Source: DASUAL01 sp035763805 (GTDB lineage: Bacteria > Gemmatimonadota > Gemmatimonadetes > Gemmatimonadales > GWC2-71-9). From it: a DNA stretch of 46,165 nt. The stretch spans positions 1 to 46,165 of the forward strand of contig DASUAL010000125.1 of assembly GCA_035763805.1 (NCBI GenBank), given 5' to 3'. The notes under the pieces were generated by a model. It worked only from the letters and a program-made list of their open reading frames with translations. It did not search any database and was not told the origin of the DNA. Within the stretch, counting starts at the first letter, position 1. Each line of letters begins with the position of its first letter. A program made the translations under genes and the position numbers. Shown one piece after another: positions 6,266-12,872 of the stretch.

Positions 6266-7426
6266 ATGAATTGGATTGTCGCCAAGATCAAGTGGATTAT
6301 GCTCGGTTCGGGCGCGCTCACGTGCACCATGCTCTATGCCGCAATCGCGCCGCAAGCGGCGCTGCGGTCCACGTTCGGAGAGACCCGAGAGGGCTCACTC
6401 GCCGAAATCGTCGTGCGCAAGCTCCGGCGGCTGGCAGGCGTGTTCGGCCGCGCGGCGGTGGTCGCCGCGCTTGTGCTCGCCCCCTCGGCATCGGGCTGCG
6501 CCCGCGGGGCTGTGCCGACACGGGATGGCTACGTCACGACGGACGACGGCGTCCGTCTGTACTACAAGATCGTGGGCGACGGCGGCGAGACGGTGGTCAT
6601 CCCGGTGGGCCTGTACCTCGAGGATCTGCTCGCGCCGCTGGTGCGGCCCGGCCGGCGGCTGGTGTTCTACGATCCGCGGCATCGGGGGCGATCGGGGCGC
6701 GGGGACTTGAGCCGCGTCAGCCTGGATCGCCAGGTCGAGGATCTGGAGCAGTTGCGGGCGTCGCTCGGCATCGAGCGCATGGGGCTCGTCGGTTGGTCGG
6801 GCCTGGGCATGGAGATGGCTGTGTACGCGATCCGACATCCCGATCGCGTCACGCGGCTCGTCCAGGTGGGCGCGGTGCCGCCCGCCGCGCGGATCCTCCG
6901 GGAGTCGGGCGGAGACACCCGCGGGGAGCGCATGGATCGGGCGGCGATCGCGGCACTCGATCGCCGATTCGACGCGGGCGAGTTCGCCGCCGACCCGGCG
7001 AGCTTCTGCCGGGCGCGCGATCGGCTGACGCTGCCGTCCAACTTCGCCGACACGGCGCTCGCCGCGCGGGTACCCGACGTGTGCCGGTGGGAGAACGAGT
7101 GGCCGGTCCACCTCTGGCCGTACTTCCGGGCGCTGGTCGGCTCGTTCGACGATTACGACTGGCTAGACGAGATCGGGACGCTCGCCGTGCCGCGGCTGGT
7201 GGTGCACGGGCGCGAGGACGGCATCCCGCTGGCCGGTGCGCGTGCGTGGGCGGCGGGATTCCCGAATGCCCGGCTCCTCGTGCTGTCCCCCGCAGGCCAT
7301 TTCCCTTTTGTCGAGCGACCGGACGTCTTCTTTCCGGCGGTGGACCGCTTTCTCGCGGGCGAGTGGCCGCCGGAGGCTACGCGGGTCGACCGGGGGAGCG
7401 AAACGAAGAGCGCGCCCAGGAAGTGA
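6266..7426 (+). CDS. alpha/beta hydrolase fused to the start of an unrelated membrane protein
   Basis: A 386-residue ORF behind AAGGGGG. Residues 1-50 (MNWIVAKIKWIML, then AAIAPQAALRSTFGET) look like the N-terminus of a small integral membrane protein. After residue 50 comes a second signal: basic RKLRRL, a hydrophobic helix and lipobox PSASGC (Cys78). The rest is an alpha/beta hydrolase: nucleophile elbow VGWSGLG, acid in VVHGREDGIP, histidine in SPAGHFPFVE. The hydrolase was probably a lipoprotein starting near GTG 6413, now read through from a truncated upstream gene. Substrate unknown; the fold resembles proline iminopeptidase and haloperoxidase relatives. Confidence 0.72.
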   Translation: MNWIVAKIKWIMLGSGALTCTMLYAAIAPQAALRSTFGETREGSLAEIVVRKLRRLAGVFGRAAVVAALVLAPSASGCARGAVPTRDGYVTTDDGVRLYYKIVGDGGETVVIPVGLYLEDLLAPLVRPGRRLVFYDPRHRGRSGRGDLSRVSLDRQVEDLEQLRASLGIERMGLVGWSGLGMEMAVYAIRHPDRVTRLVQVGAVPPAARILRESGGDTRGERMDRAAIAALDRRFDAGEFAADPASFCRARDRLTLPSNFADTALAARVPDVCRWENEWPVHLWPYFRALVGSFDDYDWLDEIGTLAVPRLVVHGREDGIPLAGARAWAAGFPNARLLVLSPAGHFPFVERPDVFFPAVDRFLAGEWPPEATRVDRGSETKSAPRK

Positions 7427-7557
7427 CGCCCCGGGATCAACAACACCGTCGGCGAGATGCGCTGCCCTCTTGCAGGACTGGAAGGCCAATCCGGTGCGGG
7501 AATCAACACCAACGCCGGCACCCGAACCGAAGCAGTGAGAAACTGGGGCCACGGCCG

Positions 7558-8271
7558 TTACGGCGCGACGATCGTCGCACGTCTGACCTGGTCCAGCTCG
7601 GGGAACTCGCGCTCGAGGTACGCGTTGCCCTCGGCCTCGATCCGGCCCTGGTCGGGGCCACGGCCGCGGGGCGCGCCTTCGCCGTATCCCGCATGAAGCC
7701 GGTCCACCACGTCCATGCCCTCCACCACTCGGCCGAACGGGGCGAACCCCATGCTGTCGAGCCGGCTGTTGTCGCCGTAGTTAATGAACAGCTGCGTGGT
7801 GCGCGTGCCCGGCCCGGCAGTCGCGAAGCTCACCGCGCCGCGCGTATTGCGCTGGCGCACCGGGTCGTCCGGAATCCGTGCGCCGCGCCACGCGGCGGAC
7901 ACCTGCGGATCGCCGTGGATCCCGAACTGTGCCATGAAGCCCGAGATCACTCGGAAGAACCGCGCGCCATCGTAATAGCCGCTGCGCACGAGGTTGTAGA
8001 ACCGGTCGGCGCCGAGGGGGGCCCAGTCACGGTGAACCTCGATCACGAAGGGGCCCTTGCTCGTCTCGAAGCCGGCGCGGAATGTGGCCGGGGCTCGCTC
8101 CTTCATGGCGACACTGGTGGGGTCGCGGAAGTCGGCGCTGCCGGCTGTGGTCCTGCTGGCGGCTGGGTCGGCGTGGCTGCTCGCGGCGTCCGGGCGCTCG
8201 CCGCGACGACAGGCGACGGCAACGAGGGCGAGGGCGATCAGCGGGGCGAGTCTCCAGGCGCGGACCGTCAT
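7558..8271 (-). CDS. cyclophilin-type peptidyl-prolyl cis-trans isomerase, lipoprotein
   Basis: A 237-residue protein and the only convincing minus-strand gene in the accessory region. ATG at 8271 is preceded by GGAG with 5-base spacing. The N-terminus is a lipoprotein signal (LIALALVAVAC, Cys21), then a disordered linker and a cyclophilin domain: GPFVIEVHRDWAPLGADRFY, GARFFRVISGFMAQFG, TRGAVSFATAGPGTRTTQLF and GFAPFGRVVEGMDVVDRL. The FRVISGFMAQFG and FINYGDN parts mark the active face. It would fold proline-containing proteins outside the cytoplasm. Confidence 0.88.
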   Translation of the reverse strand: MTVRAWRLAPLIALALVAVACRRGERPDAASSHADPAASRTTAGSADFRDPTSVAMKERAPATFRAGFETSKGPFVIEVHRDWAPLGADRFYNLVRSGYYDGARFFRVISGFMAQFGIHGDPQVSAAWRGARIPDDPVRQRNTRGAVSFATAGPGTRTTQLFINYGDNSRLDSMGFAPFGRVVEGMDVVDRLHAGYGEGAPRGRGPDQGRIEAEGNAYLEREFPELDQVRRATIVAP

Positions 8272-8430
8272 CGCTGCTCCATGAGCGTGGGGTAGGCAAG
8301 ATACACGGGGCGAATGCGGGGCGCACGAAGTGCCATCCTGGCGCCCGCCAGTCTCGGCCCTCAGGTTAAGGTCGCTGGTTAGGAGCTGCCCGATGCGCCG
8401 CGGTGCGCCGCTCCTCAGCCGCTTCATCGG

Positions 8431-8457
8431 AACGTAGGCGCGATCCGTCAGGCCGCA
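8431..8457 (+). repeat. attC-like 3' half
   Basis: AACGTAGGCGCGATCC then GTCAGGCCGC, differing from the array consensus GCGCGATCCGTTAGGCCGC by one base in the R' core. It lies 46 bases before the duplicated DUF2892 gene. The rest of the 8272-8503 gap shows no gene. Confidence 0.55.
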
Positions 8458-8503
8458 GGCTCAGCAGTTCATACGCCTTCCGGGGAAAGGAATAATCGAC
8501 GCC

Positions 8504-9043
8504 ATGCCACTGCGCTCCGGCCTCTACATCGTTCCCACCCATCGGTGGTACATCGAACGGACAGTCTGGCTCATCGCCGGCTTCGTCCTTCTCGTCAGCA
8601 CGGCGCTGGCCGCGCTGGTCCAGCCACTGTGGGTACTGTTGGTGATTGCCACCGGCCTCACCTCAATCACCGTCGCTCTGACCGGTTTCTGCGTCGTGGG
8701 CAACGTGCTCCGCCTGCTCGGCTTCACACCGATGCTGGGGACGAGCGCACCAACGCCGCGAAACTTGTACTTCATGCAGACCGACCGATGGTACCTCGAG
8801 CGGCGCATCTACCTCGCGGTAGGGATCAACATCTCTGTGGCGTCGGTGCTCGTGTTGGTGCACAGCGTCTGGTGGCTTGCGTTCACCGGGTTCGTGGGCG
8901 CCGCGATGGTGTGGTTCGCCGCAACGGGGTTCTGCATCATGGCGAACAGCCTGTACTGGCTCGGGGCCGAGCCGCGCCTAGCTCCGGAACGCACGGCGGC
9001 TCGCGACGCCGCGCCGACCGCCGGCCGGCACGCGCATGCGTGA
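8504..9043 (+). CDS. tandem-duplicated DUF2892-like membrane protein
   Basis: A 179-residue protein made of two similar halves, each with two membrane helices. The first half has THRWYIERTVWLIAGF and ALTGFCVVGNVLRLLGF; the second has TDRWYLERRIYLAVGI and AATGFCIMANSLYWLG. The x-RWYxER...TGFC...N-x-L-x-x-L-G repeat matches the DUF2892 fold found alone at 1188-1403, so this looks like an internal duplication. The conserved cysteine in each TGFC is kept. The stop codon TGA overlaps a degenerate attC-like 5' half. Role unknown. Confidence 0.72.
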   Translation: MPLRSGLYIVPTHRWYIERTVWLIAGFVLLVSTALAALVQPLWVLLVIATGLTSITVALTGFCVVGNVLRLLGFTPMLGTSAPTPRNLYFMQTDRWYLERRIYLAVGINISVASVLVLVHSVWWLAFTGFVGAAMVWFAATGFCIMANSLYWLGAEPRLAPERTAARDAAPTAGRHAHA

Positions 9044-9051
9044 GGCTGCCG
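9029..9051 (+). repeat. attC-like 5' half (degenerate)
   Basis: CACGCGCATGCGTGAGGCTG then CCG. The GCGTGAGGCTGCCGG part matches the clear 5' half at 10240; the R'' core GCCTAAC has decayed. The upstream stop and the next ORF's GTG lie inside it. Confidence 0.4.
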
Positions 9052-9180
9052 GCCCCCCCCACGACCCGAGATACCTGGTTCTTCCTGGGCTTGCTCTTTG
9101 CCCCGCTCACAGGGCTCGTCCTCCTCTACCAGGACTCGAAGGACCGTGAAAGCGCCCACCGTTTGAGCACGGTCCCTTAG
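9040..9180 (+). CDS. 46-residue single-pass membrane protein (hypothetical)
   Basis: GTG at 9040, overlapping the previous stop, opens a 46-residue frame with one hydrophobic helix (TWFFLGLLFAPLTGLVLLYQ) and a charged tail. As with the deacetylase at 2623, the start codon lies inside an attC-like 5' half (GTG followed by AGGCTGCC). It may be a true small cassette protein. Confidence 0.4.
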   Translation: MRLPAPPTTRDTWFFLGLLFAPLTGLVLLYQDSKDRESAHRLSTVP

Positions 9181-9186
9181 ACGGCA
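9162..9186 (+). repeat. attC-like 3' half
   Basis: TTTGAGCACGGTCC then CTTAGACGGC. It aligns with TTAAGCGCGATCCGTTAGGC at most positions. It overlaps the stop of the 46-residue ORF and precedes the next gene start at 9194 by 7 bases. Confidence 0.45.
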
Positions 9187-9193
9187 TCGACTG

Positions 9194-9358
9194 ATGTTCA
9201 GATGGTTTGCCCTGACGGCTTTGGTCGGATGCGTGAGCATCTCGGCATACTACCGACGCCGGGCGCCCTTGGAGAGTGAGATTATTCCGCGACGCCGCGA
9301 GGGTACGCTCCTGCTGATCGCTCGGGGTCTCGTTGTCGCAACGTGTACCTGCTCTTGA
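9194..9358 (+). pseudogene. 5' stub of an isoprenylcysteine methyltransferase-like gene
   Basis: ATG at 9194 opens 54 residues: MFRWFALTALVGCVSISAYY, RRRAPLESEIIPRRREG and LLLIARGLV. The membrane helix followed by Y-x-R-R-R and E-x-I-P-R-R-R-E-G resembles the opening of isoprenylcysteine carboxyl methyltransferase family proteins, which run to about 200 residues. Homology stops after residue 48 and the frame closes inside the start of the DUF2269-like gene, so the 3' part has been deleted. Confidence 0.5.
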
Positions 9359-9809
9359 AGAGCTTGCACATCCTCGCAGTCGTGCTCTTCCTCGGGAACA
9401 TCATCACCGGTCTGTTCTGAAAGGCACATGCGGACCGCACTGGGGATCCGCGGATCATCGCACACACCTTCGACGGCATCATCCGCAGCGACTGGTGGTT
9501 TACGCTCCCCGGAGTCGTGCTCATTGTCGGCTCCGGGGTTGCGACCGCTGGCAACGCCGGGATACCGATCCTCACGACCGGTTGGATCTGGCAGTCGTTG
9601 ATCCTGTTCGGGGGTCGGGCCTGGCTTTCATGCTGCAGGTGGCGCCGCTCCAGGTGCGTCTCCGGGCCCTGGCGCTGGCAGGATCGGGGTTGGCAGTGGG
9701 ACGCGCAAGGGTATCGGCGCCTTTCACAGAGCTGGGAGTTCTGGGGACTGTCGCGACGCTCACGCCGCTAGCGGCCCTGTTCCTGATGGTCGTCAAGCCA
9801 GCTGAGTGA
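9343..9809 (+). pseudogene. DUF2269-like membrane protein, nonsense and frameshifts
   Basis: Translation from GTG 9343 reads VYLLLKSLHILAVVLFLGN, then IITGLF, TGA at 9418-9420 where relatives carry Trp, then KAHADRTGDPRII, FDGIIRSDWWFTLPGV and WIWQSLILFG. Near 9612-9620 it shifts to frame 3 (SGLAFMLQVAPLQVRLRALA), near 9690 to frame 1 (WDAQGYRRLSQSWEFWGL) and near 9750 back to frame 3 (TVATLTPLAALFLMVVKPAE). The combined protein is a DUF2269-type four-helix membrane protein of about 155 residues. One stop and three shifts make it clearly nonfunctional. Confidence 0.8.
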
Positions 9810-9920
9810 GCATGCGGCGGCGCCTAGTGCTCGGGGAAACTCTGTGAAAATGCAGCGTCGCCGCCGCCATCATCGCCCTCCTGCTCCCCGGGGCCGTCGG
9901 CTTGATTGCGGCCACCGCAC

Positions 9921-9947
9921 GCTGCAGCTTATGCACGTTCCGCTGGG
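9921..9947 (+). repeat. attC-like 3' half (degenerate)
   Basis: GCTGCAGCTTATGCACGTTC then CGCTGGG. It follows the consensus GCAGCTTAAGCGCGATCCGTTAGG with changes at about five positions. It lies 36 bases before the AP2-like cassette gene. Confidence 0.45.
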
Positions 9948-9982
9948 GGGGCGCACAACCACCTTCACTCACCGAGCATGCA

Positions 9983-10246
9983 ATGAAGAGGACTCGTTCC
10001 CAGCCCGTACGCCGGCGCGGCATCAGCCGAATCGACCAACCCTCGACGCGCACGTACGGTTGGTTCGTGCGTGCGGATTTCTACAAGCGTCGGGACGGCA
10101 GCTACGTTCCGCGCCACCGGAAGTTCTTCGGCGACGTCACGCACGGAGGCAAGCGCCGCGCCCTGCGGGCTGCTCGGGAGTACCTCGCTAAGGTTGCCCG
10201 CGCCCGCTCAAAGAAGCGAAGCCGCACAATTCGGCGCGCCGCCTAA
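9983..10246 (+). CDS. small AP2-domain-like DNA-binding protein
   Basis: An 87-residue, strongly basic protein. After a basic start (MKRTRSQPVRRR) it reads GISRIDQPSTRTYGWFVRAD, then RKFFGDVTHGGKRRALRAAREY and a basic tail. The I-x-R-I-D...GW-x-V-R...K-F-F-x-D...GGK-x-x-A-L-x-A-A pattern is that of the bacterial AP2-like three-strand/helix DNA-binding fold, seen in homing endonucleases and as stand-alone small proteins. It may bind DNA; no target is visible. The stop TAA lies in the attC-like GCCTAAAC, and attC-like halves flank both sides, so this is the best-preserved cassette. Confidence 0.65.
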   Translation: MKRTRSQPVRRRGISRIDQPSTRTYGWFVRADFYKRRDGSYVPRHRKFFGDVTHGGKRRALRAAREYLAKVARARSKKRSRTIRRAA

Positions 10247-10270
10247 ACAGGCGCGTGAGGCTGCCGGCGG
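10240..10270 (+). repeat. attC-like 5' half
   Basis: CGCCTAAACAGGCGCGTGAG then GCTGCCGGCGG, overlapping the AP2-like stop. R'' reads GCCTAAA (one change from GCCTAAC) and L'' reads GGCTGCC. A possible decayed 3' half is GAGCGCGAGCTC at about 10307-10318, followed by CGCGCCTAGGCC. Confidence 0.55.
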
Positions 10271-10652
10271 TACTTCCTCGGCGGGAGTGCCCGACCCGCT
10301 CGTGGAGCGCGAGCTCTATCGGCGCGCCTAGGCCCTGCCCGGCGTTGAGAACCGCCCGAAGGTGAATTTCGGTGCTGAGGGCGCGGTCGCGGGATGTCCA
10401 CGTCATCGGCGAGCCGAGCTCGCCAGCCGCGGGGTACAGTGATGTCAAGCGCTATCAGCTTGGCGTTCCGGTCTGGTGACCTTACACGCGAGGCCTTTCA
10501 TAACGTTGCCTTCTATCGCGGGACGGCCGGGGAGGCGCTGGCCGCCATTTGCCCCTAGAGGCATTGCGTTGTCCGTCGGCGCGCTCGGTGCTACTGTCCA
10601 CCCATGTGACGGTCGGTTGACAGCGGGCATCTCTCACACGAGGACCGGTTCC
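10271..10652. other. intergenic stretch, no gene seen
   Basis: Neither strand shows a convincing protein. The left part may hold the decayed remainder of the attC-like site to about 10332. A weak promoter-like pair, TTGTCC at 10569 and TACTGT at 10592 with 17-base spacing, lies upstream of the small gene at 10653. Open frames here are compositional. Confidence 0.4.
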
Positions 10653-10829
10653 ATGTCGAAGAGCGACGAACAAAAACTCGCCGCCTTGGTGCGCAAGAAT
10701 GCCGCGAAGGCCGCCAAGGCCAAGCGCAAGGCCCAACGGCAGTACGACAGCACCCTGCCTCCCGACACAACGGATGAGGATCTCGAGCGGCGCGACTTTT
10801 TTTCGGAGATGAAGAAGCGCGACTTCTAA
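10653..10829 (+). CDS. 58-residue highly charged protein (hypothetical)
   Basis: A Lys/Arg/Ala-rich helical segment (LVRKNAAKAAKAKRKAQRQY) is followed by an acidic stretch (PPDTTDEDLERRDFF) and a basic end. No cysteine, membrane helix or known domain. GAGGACCGG lies upstream of the ATG. The stop region reads CTAAAGCCATGAAGCCTGCC, a faint likeness to the attC 5' half, so it may be a further cassette gene. Confidence 0.5.
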   Translation: MSKSDEQKLAALVRKNAAKAAKAKRKAQRQYDSTLPPDTTDEDLERRDFFSEMKKRDF

Positions 10830-10866
10830 AGCCATGAAGCCTGCCGCCGCCCACAAGGAGACCAAC

Positions 10867-11082
10867 GTGCCAGAGAGCGTCTACAAAGTCATCGAGCTGG
10901 TCGGCACCAGCACGGAGTCCTGGGAGAAAGCGGCTGCCGCGGCGATCAAGCGGGCAGCCCAGACCCTGCGCGATCTGCGCGTGGCCGAGATCTCGCAACT
11001 CGATATGCAGCTGAAGGACGGCAAGGTCCAGAGCTACCGGGCGAAGGTCAAGGTCTCGTTCAAGTATGAAGGGGGCGAGTGA
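10867..11082 (+). CDS. dodecin (flavin-binding)
   Basis: A 71-residue protein with the dodecin fold signature: VYKVIELVGTSTESWEKAAA, then IKRAAQTLRDLRVAEI, LDMQLKDGKVQSYRAKVKVS and F-K-Y-E. Dodecins assemble as dodecamers that store or buffer flavin dimers; the Trp in TESW and the Gln in DMQL match the stacking and hydrogen-bonding positions. GTG 10867 is chosen because AAGGAG lies seven bases before it; the frame is open from 10834. A riboflavin pathway is encoded 8 kb downstream, but there is no direct linkage. Confidence 0.92.
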   Translation: MPESVYKVIELVGTSTESWEKAAAAAIKRAAQTLRDLRVAEISQLDMQLKDGKVQSYRAKVKVSFKYEGGE

Positions 11083-11129
11083 CGTGGCTGGGCCGCTTCA
11101 TCACCGCCACAGCTCCCTTGGAGGGCCCC

Positions 11130-11855
11130 ATGGACCACGATGACGTCCCGGTTGGCCGCGTATTGAAGCGGCGAGAGGTACTCACGCTGCTCGGTCTGAC
11201 AGGCGTGGCCATCCTCGTTGGGCGGAAAGCTGGCTCCGCCGCAGCCCGCGCGCTGCCGCAGTGCGTTGCGCGCCCCCAACAGACCGAGGGACCATACTTC
11301 GTGGACGAAAGACTCAACCGACCCGATATCCGGTCGGATCCGGCAACCGGTGTGGTCAAGGCTGGGGCGGCGCTGGTTCTGACGATCAATGTGTCGCGTG
11401 TGGGTGACGGCGCGTGCCCGCCGCTCGTGGGCGCGCAGGTCGATGTCTGGCACTGCGACGCTCTGGGCGTTTACTCCGACGTGATCGACCCCGGATTCAA
11501 CACCGTCGGGCAGAGGTTCCTTAGGGGCTATCAGATCACCGACGACTCGGGGCGGGCGCAGTTCACGACGATTTACCCGGGGTGGTACCCGGGACGCACG
11601 GTCCATATCCACTTCAAGATCCGTACGGATCCCGCCGCGGCACGGGGCTTCGAGTTCGTTTCGCAGCTGTACTTCGACGACGGGCTGACGGATCGCGTGC
11701 ACAGCGCTGCTCCCTACGCGGCCAAGGGGCAACGCACGTTGCGCAACAGCGGTGACAGGATCTTTCGAAGCGGCGGGCAGCAACTGCTCCTAGCAGTCGC
11801 CGAGAGTCGGCGGCCGTACGCGGCGTCTTTCGACATCGGGTTGCAGATCGGTTGA
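11130..11855 (+). CDS. intradiol ring-cleavage dioxygenase-like secreted protein
   Basis: A 241-residue protein. A twin-arginine-like leader (VLKRREVLTLLGLTGVAIL) precedes QQTEGPYFVDERLNRPDIR, a block typical of intradiol dioxygenase-like proteins. The catalytic fold follows: VDVWHCDALGVYSDV, FLRGYQITDDSGRAQFTTIY and PGWYPGRTVHIHFKI. These keep the Tyr (GVYS, IYPGWY) and His (TVHIHFK) residues that coordinate non-haem Fe(III) in catechol 1,2- and protocatechuate 3,4-dioxygenases. The leader implies export with bound iron. The natural aromatic substrate is unknown. ATG 11130 follows GGAGGG. Confidence 0.82.
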   Translation: MDHDDVPVGRVLKRREVLTLLGLTGVAILVGRKAGSAAARALPQCVARPQQTEGPYFVDERLNRPDIRSDPATGVVKAGAALVLTINVSRVGDGACPPLVGAQVDVWHCDALGVYSDVIDPGFNTVGQRFLRGYQITDDSGRAQFTTIYPGWYPGRTVHIHFKIRTDPAAARGFEFVSQLYFDDGLTDRVHSAAPYAAKGQRTLRNSGDRIFRSGGQQLLLAVAESRRPYAASFDIGLQIG

Positions 11856-11910
11856 TCGCCCGAAGCTGCCTCTCCTGATGGCAAGCTCCCATCCGGCAAG
11901 AGAGGTTCCT

Positions 11911-12714
11911 ATGTCACTTGACGGGAAACATGCACTGATCACCGGAAGCTCTCGTGGCATCGGCAGGGGAATCGCGCTGAAGCTCGCGGAGCATCGCGTC
12001 AAGATCGCGATCCACTACTACCAGAACGAGCGCGCCGCCAACGATACGCTTGCACAAGTGCGCAAGCGCGGCTCCGACGGTTTCGTCGTGCAAGCCGATG
12101 TCACGCGGCCCGACGAGATCGCGCGCATGTTCGCCGAGGTGAAGACGGCATTCCGCAAGCTCGACATCTTCGTGAGCAACGCGCGGCCCGAGGTCCCCAT
12201 GTTTTTCCAGCCACCCCTGGGCATCACGCTGGAGCAGTGGGATACGGCGTTCAATTCCCAGGCGAAGGCCTTCCTCGTCGGCGTGCGCGAGGCGATTGCG
12301 CTCATGAGTGACGGCGGACGAATCCTGGCGATCACGTACGCGGCGGGGAGCCGGACGGGTGGGCTGCAACCCTGGGTCGGGATGGGCTCGGCCAAGGCGG
12401 CGCTGGAGTCACTCGTTCGCTACTTCGCAGTGGCTCTCGCCGGACGCGGTATCACGGTGAATGCGTTGAGCCCCGGGTGGACAGAGGACAGCGTGCTGAA
12501 CACGCTGCCGCCGCAGGCGCAGGATCTCATCAGGAATTGGCACGCGCGCGGATGGACGCCCATGCGACGGTTGGGAACGCCGGATGACGTGGGCAACGTC
12601 GCGGCACTGTTCTGTTCCGAACAAGCCGCCTGGATCACCGGACAGGTGATTTACGCCGATGGCGGGGCCTCATTGATGAATCCCGAGGTTCCTCCCGAGA
12701 TACAACTGGGGTAA
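11911..12714 (+). CDS. SDR-family oxidoreductase (FabI/FabL-like motif, catalytic Tyr replaced)
   Basis: A 267-residue Rossmann-fold reductase behind AGAGAGG. It has the nucleotide motif ITGSSRGIGRGIA, the DVTRPDEI and VSNARPEV segments, and the tail GRGITVNALSPGW, then WITGQVIYADGGASLM. In the active site the Lys is in GMGSAKAALESL. Neither Y-x3-K nor the FabI/FabL-style Y-x6-K is present: Met occupies the first position and Trp (PWVGMGSAK) the second. A Tyr remains 12 residues before that Trp (ITYAAG). Enoyl-ACP reductase-like or atypical SDR activity is possible. Start at 11911 rather than 11878 because of the ribosome site. Confidence 0.85.
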   Translation: MSLDGKHALITGSSRGIGRGIALKLAEHRVKIAIHYYQNERAANDTLAQVRKRGSDGFVVQADVTRPDEIARMFAEVKTAFRKLDIFVSNARPEVPMFFQPPLGITLEQWDTAFNSQAKAFLVGVREAIALMSDGGRILAITYAAGSRTGGLQPWVGMGSAKAALESLVRYFAVALAGRGITVNALSPGWTEDSVLNTLPPQAQDLIRNWHARGWTPMRRLGTPDDVGNVAALFCSEQAAWITGQVIYADGGASLMNPEVPPEIQLG

Positions 12715-12860
12715 CCGCGCTCCCACGTCCATCAGAAACAGGCCGAGCAGGGATGCGGCCGCCGGGACGGCGATCGGATAGATCAGCGCCGCAGTCTCCG
12801 ATGAGGAAGGGGCTTGCCAATCGGCGTTGATGCGGGCGAGCAGCGGGGCGGCGCCAGCAA
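12676..12860 (-). other. possible membrane-protein remnant on the minus strand
   Basis: Between the SDR stop and the next gene, the minus strand reads a protein-like stretch (SSSETAALIYPIAVPAAASL, then LGLFLMDVGAR) containing one strong hydrophobic segment, in a frame open until about 12676. There is no start codon context and nothing else of the protein is visible. It may be the tail of a lost transporter gene. The interval 12715-12872 otherwise looks empty. Confidence 0.2.
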
Positions 12861-12872
12861 GAGGGGACGGCG

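Noticed and set aside
9418..9420. In-frame TGA as a selenocysteine codon, since selB is present
   Set aside because: The position is a Trp in the DUF2269 pattern, no SECIS-like hairpin context was evident, and the same gene has three frameshifts.
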